Positions 50,010-58,893 of a stretch of DNA of 64,000 nt are shown here, piece by piece (positions within the stretch are counted from its first letter, which is position 1; each line of letters starts with the position of its first letter). The notes beneath the pieces were generated by a model. It made no database searches and had not been told where the DNA came from. It saw nothing but the letters and a program-made list of their open reading frames with translations. Made by a program: the position numbers and the translations under genes. Origin of the DNA: Phycisphaerae bacterium. GTDB lineage: Bacteria > Planctomycetota > Phycisphaerae > UBA1845 > PWPN01. The stretch covers positions 1 to 64,000 of the forward strand of contig JAAXZI010000186.1 in assembly GCA_012719955.1 (NCBI GenBank), given 5' to 3'.

Positions 50010-51002
50010 TCACCGCGCTACGGCACGGCCGGTCAGGACGTACAGCCCGGGAACTTCGCCAGTGTGCCGGCCGGCGGGTCTGGCGTGTGCCAGCGGCGAC
50101 ACCCGGATGTCGGCAAAACCCGCGGTCTTCGCCCAGGCCTGCAACCGGGAGGGCGCAAATCCGCGCCAGTGATCGCCCATCCGCTCGTGAAAAGCAGCGT
50201 TGTCATGCTCGCGCTGTTCGATGATTAACAAATGCCCGCCATCGCGAATCACCCGGCGAAGCTCTTTGAGCGCGCCGGGCGGTTCGGGCACGTGGTGCAG
50301 CACCAGCGAGGCAATGGCCAGGTCAACTTCGCCGGGAACCAGCGGCAGGCGGACCAGGGAGCCCTCACGAAATTCGATATTGTCGATCGCCTTGAGCTCG
50401 GGCCGGCTACGCGCGGCCTCCAGCATGGCGCCGGCAGGTTCCACGGCGATCACCCGGCGAAAACGGGCAGCCAGATCAGGGAGCAGATACCCGGTACCGC
50501 TGCCGATATCCGCAACGATCCACTCGGCCGGCAGGAGCGCGGCCAGGGCCTCCAGGTGAAAGGCCTCGCCAAAGGCCTCACAGCGCAACTGGTCCCAGCG
50601 GGTGCCGATGCGCTCGAAGAAGTCGTCGCTGGCGGCCTGCCGCCGACGGATGATCCTGCTGATCCGTTCGCGCGTCGGTCCGTCCAGCGGTTCGTGAACA
50701 GCCCAATCGAGCAAACGCTCACGGAGTTCGACCGCCGGATGACCATCCGACGGCTTGTCCTGGCCGACGGGCCAACTCGCCGCCCCCCCCGCGGCATGAA
50801 GGACGGCAGCGCCCACGCGCCGGTCAACCACCAATCCAGCTTCGCGCAAGACCTTAAGATGCCGGGAGACGGTGGACTGGGGCAGGCCGAGCACCTCCAC
50901 CAGCTCGGAGACACTCAGCTCCTGGCGGGAAAGCACCTCCAGCAACCGCTGGCGCGTGGGGTCGGCCATCGCCTTGAAGATTGTGCCCATCAGCGATTTC
51001 AT
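50010..51002 (-). CDS. ArsR-family regulator fused to a SAM-dependent methyltransferase domain
   Basis: A 330-residue protein. Residues 1-75 are an ArsR winged helix (PTRQRLLEVL, LGLPQSTVSRHLKVLREAGL). After a linker, residues about 135-300 form a class I methyltransferase (VADIGSGTGYLLPDLAARFR, LASLVLHHVPEPPGALKEL). ArsR-methyltransferase fusions are known near SAM-cycle genes, such as SahR, which controls ahcY and metE in Desulfovibrio. Here it lies directly upstream of ahcY on the same strand, so it is a candidate SAM/SAH sensor. No Cys-rich metal site is visible. The start overlaps a 26-bp palindrome, suggesting autoregulation. Confidence 0.87.
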   Translation of the reverse strand: MKSLMGTIFKAMADPTRQRLLEVLSRQELSVSELVEVLGLPQSTVSRHLKVLREAGLVVDRRVGAAVLHAAGGAASWPVGQDKPSDGHPAVELRERLLDWAVHEPLDGPTRERISRIIRRRQAASDDFFERIGTRWDQLRCEAFGEAFHLEALAALLPAEWIVADIGSGTGYLLPDLAARFRRVIAVEPAGAMLEAARSRPELKAIDNIEFREGSLVRLPLVPGEVDLAIASLVLHHVPEPPGALKELRRVIRDGGHLLIIEQREHDNAAFHERMGDHWRGFAPSRLQAWAKTAGFADIRVSPLAHARPAGRHTGEVPGLYVLTGRAVAR

Positions 51003-51027
51003 ATCCAGTTATCCGGATAATAGGATA
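51002..51027. promoter_or_regulatory. 26-bp palindrome at the ArsR-methyltransferase start, probable operator
   Basis: TATCC-ag-TTATCC and GGATAA-ta-GGATA form one continuous dyad centred at 51014/51015, with TTATCCGGATAA perfect in the middle. It begins at the start codon, an ideal site for autorepression by the adjacent ArsR-type protein. Confidence 0.75.
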
Positions 51028-51223
51028 AATGGCGGCTTTGTCAACCTGCTGCAGGCCGTTGCGAAGCCCGCGCGGACGGGCCCACGCACGGAATTCCACG
51101 TAAATCCAACGGTGTCAGCGTTCCCCATCAAGCGGTGCCGTTCGGCCCTGCTGAGGCGTCTCTGGGCGGGTATCCGGGGGCTGGGACTGGCCGGTTTTGG
51201 CTTTCTTGAGGTGTATTCCTGAC

Positions 51224-51252
51224 TTGTACTGATCGAACCCCAGCGATAATAT
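51224..51252 (+). promoter_or_regulatory. Promoter candidate P1 upstream of nrdJ
   Basis: TTGTAC (51224-51229) and TAATAT (51247-51252) with a 17-base spacer. A small GTGGTC/GACCAC hairpin follows near 51270. Confidence 0.45.
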
Positions 51253-51421
51253 ACCGGACGTACAAAATGTTGTGGTCGCTCGACCACGAGCACCGATACA
51301 TAGTACAGATCAAGAGACTCAAAAGGCCTGTTGGTAAAATATTTCCAAGCTCGTAAGGGTAGCGATGTCAGGGGTTTGTGACACATAGAAGTTTCTCGCG
51401 GGCTTGGCGCTAGAATCTTAT

Positions 51422-51450
51422 TTGACACAACCAAGATCTTGAGGTATTAA
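51422..51450 (+). promoter_or_regulatory. Promoter candidate P2 upstream of nrdJ
   Basis: TTGACA (51422-51427) and TATTAA (51445-51450) with a 17-base spacer, the best match in the region. The following ACACAACATGTGGGG (about 51461) loosely resembles a NrdR box. The rest of the 600-base gap shows no supported gene. Confidence 0.6.
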
Positions 51451-51634
51451 TCCCGTAGCTACACAACATGTGGGGCCACAGATCACGGGATTGGACCACC
51501 GATTGGCAGAGGGATCTGCTCAAGAGGGTGCCATAGGCATCCTCAAGGGTGTTCTATCGCGCCAGCGGGGTATGAGAGATACGCGGAAGATTAGACTGCC
51601 TTCCCCAGCGGAGGGCATAGAGGGAGTAACGAGC

Positions 51635-54424
51635 ATGGCCACTGTCGTCACGGATCGACTCAATCGGATTGGAAAGGACACCTCCAGTGGCTCGACCCCT
51701 GCGCTGTGCGAGAACGCCTTGCGTGTCTTGCGGGCCCGCTACCTGAAGAAGGATGAGTCTGGCCGGGTGGTTGAGACGCCTGAGCAGCTTTTCACCCGGG
51801 TGGCCCGGACCATGGCCGACGTCGAGCTGATCTACGGCGCGACGGAGGAAGAGCGGGACGAGTGGCAGGAGCGTTTCTACGAACTGATGATCAGCGGCCG
51901 GTTCATGCCCAACAGCCCGACGCTGATGAATGCCGGCCGGGAGATGGGCATGCTCAGCGCATGCTTCGTCCTGCCGGTGCGGGACAGCATCAATGACATC
52001 TTTGATGCCATCAAGCACACGGCCATCATCCAGAAGGCCGGCGGCGGGACCGGGTTTGCTTTCGACGAGCTGCGTCCCACCGGCGACTACATCAAGAGCT
52101 CGGGTGGGACGACGTCGGGACCGATCTCGTTCTGGAAAGCCTTCAGCGAGGCGACCAACGCCATCCAGCAGGGGGCCTTCCGCCGGGGCGCCAACATGGG
52201 GATGATGTACATTCATCACCCCGACATTCTGAAGTTCCTGCACGCCAAGCAGGACCTCACCCAGTTCAACAACTACAACATCTCGGTGAAGATCACCGAC
52301 GCATGGATGGATGAGTTTCTGCGCGATCCGCAGTCGCCCCATGTGGTTCGCAATCCCCGGACAGGCCAGGAGTTTCTGCTGCCCCGGGATCTGGGGATCT
52401 GGGAGTACGACATTCGTTCACTCATTCCCGTCAGGCGCGGTCCGGACGGCGAGCTGCGAGTGGCGGCCCAAGACGGTGGAACTTCGCAGGAGACGGCTGT
52501 CGCTCGCAGCTCGTTGTCCAACACGGTGTACACCAAGCAGGACATCTGGGACATCATCGTGCGGAATGCCTACGCGACCGGCGAGCCGGGCGTGGTGTTC
52601 ATCGACCGCATCAACGAATTCAACCCCACGCCGCACCTGGGGCGGATGGAAGCGACCAATCCCTGCGGCGAGCAGCCGTTGCTGCCCTACGAGGCCTGCA
52701 ACCTCGGCAGCGTGAACCTGTCCAAGTTCGTGCTGAACCCGCTGACCCCGCGGGCGGAGATGGATTGGGACGCCCTTCGCGAGACCGTGCGCGAGGCGGT
52801 GCGCTTCCTGGATAACGTCATCGATGCGAACAATTACCAGTTGCCGGAGATCGACGCGATCTGCAAGGGTAACCGCAAGATCGGACTGGGCATCATGGGC
52901 TTCGCCGAGACGTTATATATGCTCGGCGTCCGCTACTCGTCGGAGGAAGGCGTGGCCTGGGGCGAGCGGCTGATGCAGTTCATCAATGACGAGGCCCACA
53001 ACTACAGCGAGCACCTGGCCCGGGAGCGCGGTTCCTTCCCCAACTGGAAGGGCAGCATCTGGGACACCAAGCATCACCGCCCGATGCGCAACGCCTGCTG
53101 CACGACGGTGGCCCCCACCGGCACGATCAGCATCATCGCCGGCTGCTCGGGGGGCATCGAGCCGATGTTCAGCCTGGTCTTCTACCGGAATGTGCTCAAG
53201 GGCCAGGACGAAGGCAAGACTCCGATGATTCAGATCGATCCGACTTTCGAGCGGGTCGCACGGGAGCGCAAATTCTACAGCGAGGGATTGATGGATCAGA
53301 TCGCCAGGGACGGCACCCTCGCTCATATTGACACCGTCCCCGAGGACATCCGGCACGTGTTCGTGTGTGCCCATGACGTCACGCCGGAGTGGCACGTTCG
53401 CATGCAGGCGGCTTTCCAGCGGCACTGCGACGCCTCGATCTCCAAGACGATCAATTTCCCGCACGACGCGAAGGTCGAAGACATCGAGATGATTTACCGG
53501 CTGGCTTACGAGCTTCGCTGCAAGGGAGTGACCGTCTACCGCGACGGCTGCCGGCCGGCCCAGCCGATGGCGCTGAAAGATTCGGACAAGAAACACGCGA
53601 TGGCCGGGAAGCAACCCGCGGGGGGTGTCTCTCCGAAGGCCGACGCGGCACCCGCCCCAGAAGCAGGGCGCATTCAGAGCAAGGTAGATAAGGCCATGCA
53701 TGAGCAGCAGAACCTTCCGGAGCTGGAACCGCATGACATCCCCGAGATCGTCAGCGGTCTGCGCATCCGGCAGATGACGCCCTTCGGGAACATGCACGTG
53801 AAAATCACGGTGGATCCCAAGACCGGGCGGGAGCTGGAGGTCTTCGCCCAGCTTGGCAAGGGTGGCGATCTGGCCAACAGCGACCTGGAGGCGATCTGCC
53901 GGCTGATTTCGCTGTGGCTGCGGGCCGGCGGCACCCTCCGGCACGTGATTCATCAGCTCAAGGATATCGGCTCGAGTTGCCAGGTCCCCACCCGGGACGG
54001 CAAGATCATGAGCCTGGGCGACGGACTGAGTCGGGCACTGATGCGTTACCAGCGGGCCAAAGAGCGGTTCGGGCTGCACGACCTGCTGCTGGGCGAGTAT
54101 GATCTGTCCGACCTGGACCGGCCGGCCAGCCAGGGACGCAGCAACGGCCATGGCAATGGTAACGGTCACGGCAACGGAAATGGCAATGGCAACGGCAAGG
54201 GTAACGGCAATGGCAAGACCCATGAGCTCGTTTCGGAAGTGCGCCACGCTGCTAAGACGGCTCATGGAGGGTCTTCTGAGGGAGCGTCCGCGGACGCCGG
54301 CTTCGCGGACGCTCTCCAGATCACCCGTCCGCAGTTCAAGGTGGTCTGCCCGGAGTGCGGCGAGAATCTGACCTTCGCCGAGGGCTGCAACAAGTGCCAC
54401 AACTGCGGCTGGGCGCAGTGCTGA
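51635..54424 (+). CDS. nrdJ: Vitamin B12-dependent ribonucleotide reductase (class II)
   Basis: A 929-residue adenosylcobalamin-dependent reductase that makes deoxyribonucleotides without oxygen dependence. C110 (GMLSACFVLP) and C344 with E346 (NPCGEQPLLPYEACNLGS) are the catalytic residues. The rest matches the NrdJ family, including the extra C-terminal domain. Residues about 836-862 are a Gly/Asn/His-rich linker, and the last 25 residues have four zinc-type cysteines (CPECGENL, CNKCHNCGW). The start ATG at 51635 is chosen because the family sequence begins there. The gene ends at a strong terminator. Confidence 0.96.
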   Translation: MATVVTDRLNRIGKDTSSGSTPALCENALRVLRARYLKKDESGRVVETPEQLFTRVARTMADVELIYGATEEERDEWQERFYELMISGRFMPNSPTLMNAGREMGMLSACFVLPVRDSINDIFDAIKHTAIIQKAGGGTGFAFDELRPTGDYIKSSGGTTSGPISFWKAFSEATNAIQQGAFRRGANMGMMYIHHPDILKFLHAKQDLTQFNNYNISVKITDAWMDEFLRDPQSPHVVRNPRTGQEFLLPRDLGIWEYDIRSLIPVRRGPDGELRVAAQDGGTSQETAVARSSLSNTVYTKQDIWDIIVRNAYATGEPGVVFIDRINEFNPTPHLGRMEATNPCGEQPLLPYEACNLGSVNLSKFVLNPLTPRAEMDWDALRETVREAVRFLDNVIDANNYQLPEIDAICKGNRKIGLGIMGFAETLYMLGVRYSSEEGVAWGERLMQFINDEAHNYSEHLARERGSFPNWKGSIWDTKHHRPMRNACCTTVAPTGTISIIAGCSGGIEPMFSLVFYRNVLKGQDEGKTPMIQIDPTFERVARERKFYSEGLMDQIARDGTLAHIDTVPEDIRHVFVCAHDVTPEWHVRMQAAFQRHCDASISKTINFPHDAKVEDIEMIYRLAYELRCKGVTVYRDGCRPAQPMALKDSDKKHAMAGKQPAGGVSPKADAAPAPEAGRIQSKVDKAMHEQQNLPELEPHDIPEIVSGLRIRQMTPFGNMHVKITVDPKTGRELEVFAQLGKGGDLANSDLEAICRLISLWLRAGGTLRHVIHQLKDIGSSCQVPTRDGKIMSLGDGLSRALMRYQRAKERFGLHDLLLGEYDLSDLDRPASQGRSNGHGNGNGHGNGNGNGNGKGNGNGKTHELVSEVRHAAKTAHGGSSEGASADAGFADALQITRPQFKVVCPECGENLTFAEGCNKCHNCGWAQC

Positions 54425-54478
54425 GCCACCGGTCAGGCTACGGAGGGCACGAGACGACCCAGGGAGGAACAGTACACA

Positions 54479-54516
54479 GGGCCGCCAGAGTCTTCAGACT
54501 TCCGCGGCCCTTTTTT
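54479..54516 (+). terminator. Rho-independent terminator of nrdJ
   Basis: The stem GGGCCGC / GCGGCCC (54479-54485, 54504-54510) has further internal pairing (AGTCT/AGACT) and is followed by TTTTTT. Confidence 0.88.
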
Positions 54517-54582
54517 ATGCGCATAACAATGCCAGCCACTTCAGGCTACGCTGCTGTTTCTTTGGGCTGATCGCCCCAGTTC

Positions 54583-54795
54583 TCAGAGATCGTCCGGCGT
54601 GAGCCCGGTTCGTTTGCCAATGCGGGCCAGCATGCGTGGTCCGATTTCTTCGCTGTCATGAAATGCAAACACATAGTCGGGCCAACCATGGCGGCTCAGC
54701 GTTTTGTGGGATCCGCTTTGCCGTTTGATCGACCAGCCAATGCGCAACAGGGCCGAGAGGACCTTCCCCGCTCTTGTCAAACGCCACTGGCTCAT
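54583..54795 (-). CDS. HicA-family toxin, second pair
   Basis: A 70-residue HicA-like protein: VLSALLRIGWSIKRQSGSHK with the catalytic His, then DSEEIGPRMLARIGKRTGL. It overlaps the HicB-like gene by 4 bases (ATGA), a classical hicBA pair with antitoxin first. Convergent with nrdJ. Length and spacing fit the type II family. Confidence 0.86.
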   Translation of the reverse strand: MSQWRLTRAGKVLSALLRIGWSIKRQSGSHKTLSRHGWPDYVFAFHDSEEIGPRMLARIGKRTGLTPDDL

Positions 54796-54995
54796 GCGAC
54801 TATCGAGAAGACCGCCTCAACTTCCGGCAGCGGCTCGCCGTTGTCCAACCGTTCTGCCAATACGCGCAATGAAAGGGCCTGTGCCTTCCGGACCGCAGCC
54901 TCACGGGTGGGCCCGTACACCATGATACCGGGCAGATCCATCACCTCGGCGATCCACCGACCGTCCTGTTCTTGCTCCACCTCGATTGTGTACAT
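54792..54995 (-). CDS. HicB-family antitoxin, second pair
   Basis: A 67-residue HicB-like protein: MYTIEVEQEQDGRWIAEVMD, LPGIMVYGPTREAAVRKAQ. It precedes and overlaps the toxin. GGGAG lies upstream of the ATG. It is 37 bases after the mqnC stop on the same strand, so read-through from mqnC is possible. Confidence 0.86.
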   Translation of the reverse strand: MYTIEVEQEQDGRWIAEVMDLPGIMVYGPTREAAVRKAQALSLRVLAERLDNGEPLPEVEAVFSIVA

Positions 54996-55032
54996 GACGT
55001 GTCACTCCCGGGCTTCGAGCCATTTTACCCGG

Positions 55033-56232
55033 TCACTCGATGCATTGGTAGTAACAGTTCCGCTTCTGCGGGCGCCAGCCGGCGTCGGCGATGAGGCGGC
55101 GGATGTCCTGCTCGGAAAGCCGGTAGGTCGTGCCGGCGGCCGAGACTACGTTCTCCTCCATCATCACCGAGCCCATGTCGTTGGCCCCGTAGAAGAGGGC
55201 GAGCTGGCCGATCTTGGGGCCCTGGGTGACCCAGCTTGCCTGGATATTGGGGATGTTGTCCAGGAACAGCCGGGCAAGGGCCAGGGTCTTGAGGTATTCG
55301 TGGGCGCTGGCCAGCTTGAGATGCTTGCCGTCAGGTGGTGCGGGCGAGTCGGCCGGTAACTGGCGGATCCGCCCCAGCGGCGTGTTCTCGGGCTGGAACG
55401 TCCAGCAGATGAAGGCGGTGAAGCCGCCGGTCTCGTCCTGCAGGTCGCGGATGCGCTGAAAATGCTCGATCCGCTCGGGGATGGTCTCGATATGCCCGAA
55501 CATCATGGTGATGCTGGTGCGCATGCCGATCTGGTGGGCCTGGCGCATAACTTCCAGGTATTCGTTCGTGCGGGTCTTGCCCCGGCTGATCTTGTCGCGG
55601 ACGCGATCAACGAGAATCTCTGCCCCCCCGCCGGGGATGGTGTCAAGGCCGGCCTCCTGAAGACGCAGCAGCACGTCGCGCAGGGACATCTTGAAGACCT
55701 CGGCAAACGCCCAGATCTCCGGCGGGCTGAAAGCGTGGACATGGACCTGCGGGAACTCGCGCTTGATGAAGCGCAGCAGATCTAAATACCACTCGAAGGG
55801 CAGGATCTCCGGCGGCGCCAGGCCGCCCTGCAGGAGCACCTGCGTACCGCCGATGTCCACCAGCTCCTGGATTTTCCGGCCGATCTGCTCGAAGGTCAGC
55901 ACGTAGCCGTCAGGCAGACCGGGCCGCCTGGAACGCGTCCCCGGGGGGTCAGCCTTGAAGTTACAGAAAATGCACTTGGCCGTGCACCAGTTGGCGTAGT
56001 TGATATTGCGATCGACCACGTAGGTACGGTAGTCCTCGGGATGCAGCCGCTGGGTGACCGCAAAGGCCCGCCGGCCCAGTTCGTGGATGGAGCAGTCGTT
56101 ATACAGAGCCAGCGCGTCGGCGACGGTCAAACGGGATGAGACCGAGTACTGAGTACTGAGTGCTGAGTACTGAGTACTGAGTACTGAGTGCTGAGGGCTG
56201 AAAGCCGAGGGCTGAGTGGTGCGTACATTCAT
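55033..56232 (-). CDS. mqnC: Cyclic dehypoxanthinyl futalosine synthase (MqnC)
   Basis: A 399-residue radical-SAM enzyme of the futalosine menaquinone pathway. The cluster motif is WCTAKCIFCNF (Cx3Cx2C) after VVDRNINYAN, with QVLLQGGLAPPEILPFEWY, HVHAFSPPEIWAFAE and the family TIPGGGAEIL. The ATG at 56232 overlaps the stop of mqnA. Residues about 10-33 are written on the GAGTACT repeat (HSVLSTQYSALSTQYS), giving an unusual low-complexity N-terminus before the first family residues (LTVADALALYND). A TTG near 56130 could be an alternative start but has no ribosome site. Confidence 0.93.
   Translation of the reverse strand: MNVRTTQPSAFSPQHSVLSTQYSALSTQYSVSSRLTVADALALYNDCSIHELGRRAFAVTQRLHPEDYRTYVVDRNINYANWCTAKCIFCNFKADPPGTRSRRPGLPDGYVLTFEQIGRKIQELVDIGGTQVLLQGGLAPPEILPFEWYLDLLRFIKREFPQVHVHAFSPPEIWAFAEVFKMSLRDVLLRLQEAGLDTIPGGGAEILVDRVRDKISRGKTRTNEYLEVMRQAHQIGMRTSITMMFGHIETIPERIEHFQRIRDLQDETGGFTAFICWTFQPENTPLGRIRQLPADSPAPPDGKHLKLASAHEYLKTLALARLFLDNIPNIQASWVTQGPKIGQLALFYGANDMGSVMMEENVVSAAGTTYRLSEQDIRRLIADAGWRPQKRNCYYQCIE
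56144..56199. repeat. GAGTACT heptanucleotide tandem repeat inside mqnC
   Basis: Eight tandem 7-mers (GAGTACT five times, GAGTGCT twice, GAGGGCT once), followed by degenerate units to about 56220. On the mqnC strand it encodes the period-7 peptide VLSTQYS. Because 7 is not a multiple of 3, a change of one or two units would shift the reading frame. Confidence 0.9.
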
Positions 56233-57035
56233 CGCACCGACTCCTTCCGTTCGGTGATGAGGCCTTCTTCGGCGGCCAGTTTCCAGAAGAGTTCCATTCC
56301 TTCCTGGGCCTGGGGGGTGACTTTGAACATCAGCCGCTCGATCAGGTACACGTGGGCCACATCCACCGGCCAGCCATGGGCCGGACCGGCCTCCCGGGCA
56401 ATCTCGGCGGCGCGAGCCACGCCACGGTCACGGGCCGCGTTGAGCAGGGGCGCGAGGCGTTCATGGGCGATGCCGGCCGGCCCCGCCCAGATCGCGAACA
56501 CAAAAGGCAGGCCCGTCCACTTCTTCCACGCCTCGCCCAGATCCACCTGGTGATCATGCCCCTGGACCGGCGCGGTCACCACCTTGTCGCCAATGAGCAG
56601 AACCGATTCGCAGTCCTGGGCCTCGGCGGTCGAAGCCAGGGGCACGATCCGCAGCCGGCGTTTGAACCATCGCGACCAGATCAGCGTGGCCAGGGCCACG
56701 GAGGTATGCGAGTCGCCGTCCACGTGGAGCACGCTCATCCGCTCGGGCGGCACGCGTGAGAAGACCCGCACCGTCATGGTGGGCCCGTCGGAGGCGATAC
56801 AGGAGTTGGACACCCGCCGCCAACGCCCCCCCGATCGGGCCACGTCAATGACGGGGATCAGCGACGCGTCCACCTGGCCGGCGTCCAGCATCCCCGCCAG
56901 GGCAGAGGGTACGGCAAAATGCAGGCTTACGCCCGGCTCCGAATCCAATCCATCGACCAAGGGCCGGGTGTTGAGGAACGAAACCGCCCCCAGCCTCAAC
57001 GGCCGTCCGGTTGCATGCTCAGGAAGTTGACTCAT
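56229..57035 (-). CDS. mqnA: Chorismate dehydratase (MqnA)
   Basis: A 268-residue cytoplasmic protein with the periplasmic-binding-protein-like MqnA fold: RLGAVSFLNTRPLVDGL, ASLIPVIDVARSGG, DGDSHTSVALATLIWSRWF and DLGEAWKKWTGLPFVFAIWA. It converts chorismate to 3-enolpyruvoyl-benzoate, the entry step of futalosine menaquinone biosynthesis. Followed by mqnC with a 4-base overlap. The other pathway genes (mqnB, mqnD, mqnE) are not in the window. Confidence 0.93.
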   Translation of the reverse strand: MSQLPEHATGRPLRLGAVSFLNTRPLVDGLDSEPGVSLHFAVPSALAGMLDAGQVDASLIPVIDVARSGGRWRRVSNSCIASDGPTMTVRVFSRVPPERMSVLHVDGDSHTSVALATLIWSRWFKRRLRIVPLASTAEAQDCESVLLIGDKVVTAPVQGHDHQVDLGEAWKKWTGLPFVFAIWAGPAGIAHERLAPLLNAARDRGVARAAEIAREAGPAHGWPVDVAHVYLIERLMFKVTPQAQEGMELFWKLAAEEGLITERKESVR

Positions 57036-57294
57036 GATGGGCCATTATAGCGGAAAAGAGGAGCGTCCCCGGCAGGGCTCAAAAGTTTTGAAAAAACAGG
57101 AGCGTCAGCGGTCCGCGGGCGTTTGAGCGGTTGGCCTGTGGGGATCCTACCCCCGGTTCCACTTTGGCAGGTTATGCAGTATTCTCTTGTCCGGTTGGTC
57201 GGCAGAAACGCCGGCCGTTGCACCATCGCGAGGCGCTCGATTGTGCCTCGTGTTGTGAAAGCGGGCGCGGCGCGTTGAAAGGGACGGTACGAAG

Positions 57295-57894
57295 ATGACG
57301 CGGTTTCTCTCCCTGGCGGGATTATGCGGATTCCTTTTGATCGCGGGCTGCCGGACCCCGCCCACACGCACGCGCATCGATTTGATTACCTACGATGAGG
57401 CCGGCCAGCAGCGGCGGCACTACACGGAATTCCGCCGGGCAGCCTACCGGATGTCCCCCGGAGGGCGGGTCGAGTTGGTGCTGCGCTCCGAGCGGCCCAG
57501 CAGCGTGGACCCGACGCAGACCGTCCATCAGGTGATGTACATCCGGTGCTTCTGGAATCCACAGCCGGAACGGACGACGGTGGATTCCTCGCAGATCGAC
57601 GCCCGGGTGCAGTACGCCCTGCTCACGCCCCCCACCGGCGTGCGCTACGACGGCGCGGCCATGGTCACGTGGCGGTACGACAAGCGGACGAAAAAACTGG
57701 CCGGCTGGATCGAGTCGGGCACGCTCACGCCCCGCTTCCGCATGGGCGAAGCGCTGGAACCGTTCGGCCCGGCCAATTTTAGCGGCACTTTTGTGGCCGA
57801 GGAAAAGCCCGGCGAGGTCGTGGAAACGGCACAGGCGATGGAGTATCAGTTCGATCAGCCGGTGTTGCCGGCCGCAGCACCCGTGCCAAACTGA
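57295..57894 (+). CDS. Putative lipoprotein
   Basis: A 199-residue protein with a lipobox LIAGC after the hydrophobic start FLSLAGLCGFLLIAGC. No recognised domain; beta-strand rich (HQVMYIRCFWNPQPERTTVD). First of three lipoprotein genes in a row, together with the DUF4349 protein at 58093 and the protein at 58894. Confidence 0.72.
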   Translation: MTRFLSLAGLCGFLLIAGCRTPPTRTRIDLITYDEAGQQRRHYTEFRRAAYRMSPGGRVELVLRSERPSSVDPTQTVHQVMYIRCFWNPQPERTTVDSSQIDARVQYALLTPPTGVRYDGAAMVTWRYDKRTKKLAGWIESGTLTPRFRMGEALEPFGPANFSGTFVAEEKPGEVVETAQAMEYQFDQPVLPAAAPVPN

Positions 57895-58092
57895 CCTTGT
57901 GCGAGGGTAAGACAGCCAGGCGCGCGATGGGGCCGTCACGGTTCTTGAGCCGTGCAGCGACGATTCGCATATTCGGCCCATCTCGAGAGCCGTGGGCCAC
58001 ACAGTGTGACAGCATCCCCCATGACGGGTCGCAGGATCGCGCCCCGTCATAGCCAGAACACGGACTGTTTGCGCTTCGAAAGGAGGTGTCGC

Positions 58093-58881
58093 ATGACGCG
58101 ACGCGTGGCGGTGATGCTTCTGCTCGCGGGACTGGCCGGGTTGAGCGGCTGTACGCAGGCAAAAAAGACGCCAATAGTCGCCTACGCGGCGGCGCCGGCT
58201 TCTCCTGCTTACTCCTCCGCCCCAGATGCCGCAGCTAAGCTGGACTATCCCGTTGAATCGGTCGGAACGTCCTCCGGCCAGCCATCAGGCCAGGAGGGGT
58301 TTCAACTGGCCAGCGCCGTCGATTCTTCTCTTCCGGTCAACAGCCGGATGATCATCTACAAAGCCACGCTCCAGATGTCGGTTGTGGATATCGAGGCCGC
58401 CTTGACCTCGGCGCAGAAGCTGTGCACGGAGGCAGGCGGATACATGGACGCGCTGACTTCCCACTCCATCACCCTGCGCGTGCCGGCCCGGAACTTTGAC
58501 CGCGTATTGGACGATGTGCGCAAATTGGGACAGATGCTCTCCCGGGAGATTCGCGCCCAGGACGTCACCGAGGAATACGTGGACCTCCGGCTGCGCCTCA
58601 AAAACGCCGAAGCCACCCGCGACCGGCTGCTGGCCATTCTGGAAAAGGCCAAGACGGTCAAGGAGACGTTGGAAGTCGAGCGCGAATTGAGCCGTGTTCG
58701 CGAAGAAATCGAGCGGATCAAGGGACGTCTGGCCTTCCTGGAGCGGGAGACGGCCTTCAGTACGATCCATATTACTTTCTCACTTCCCGCCCCGACGCAG
58801 GTGATCCGCAACCGTCCCCCCACGCCGTTCGCGTGGTTGGATGCCCTGGGTGTTGAACGCGTTCTACAACTGGACCGCTGA
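58093..58881 (+). CDS. DUF4349-family lipoprotein
   Basis: A 262-residue protein. The lipobox LSGC follows the signal VAVMLLLAGLAGLSGC. Its DUF4349 region (RMIIYKATLQMSVVDIEAAL, ITLRVPARNFDRVLDDVRKL, EEYVDLRLRLKNAEATRDRL) forms a coiled-coil stalk with conserved pattern. The start ATG at 58093 has an ideal AAAGGAGGTG site. The family is uncharacterised; some members have a C-terminal membrane segment that this one seems to lack. Confidence 0.85.
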   Translation: MTRRVAVMLLLAGLAGLSGCTQAKKTPIVAYAAAPASPAYSSAPDAAAKLDYPVESVGTSSGQPSGQEGFQLASAVDSSLPVNSRMIIYKATLQMSVVDIEAALTSAQKLCTEAGGYMDALTSHSITLRVPARNFDRVLDDVRKLGQMLSREIRAQDVTEEYVDLRLRLKNAEATRDRLLAILEKAKTVKETLEVERELSRVREEIERIKGRLAFLERETAFSTIHITFSLPAPTQVIRNRPPTPFAWLDALGVERVLQLDR

Positions 58882-58893
58882 GGAGGGACCGAC

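Noticed and set aside
51009..51434. 141-residue minus-strand ORF
   Set aside because: Overlaps promoters and the palindrome at the ArsR gene; composition is random-like and there is no family feature.
51253..51634. B12 riboswitch upstream of nrdJ
   Set aside because: No B12-box or conserved core motif was recognised; NrdJ needs cobalamin but the leader looks ordinary.
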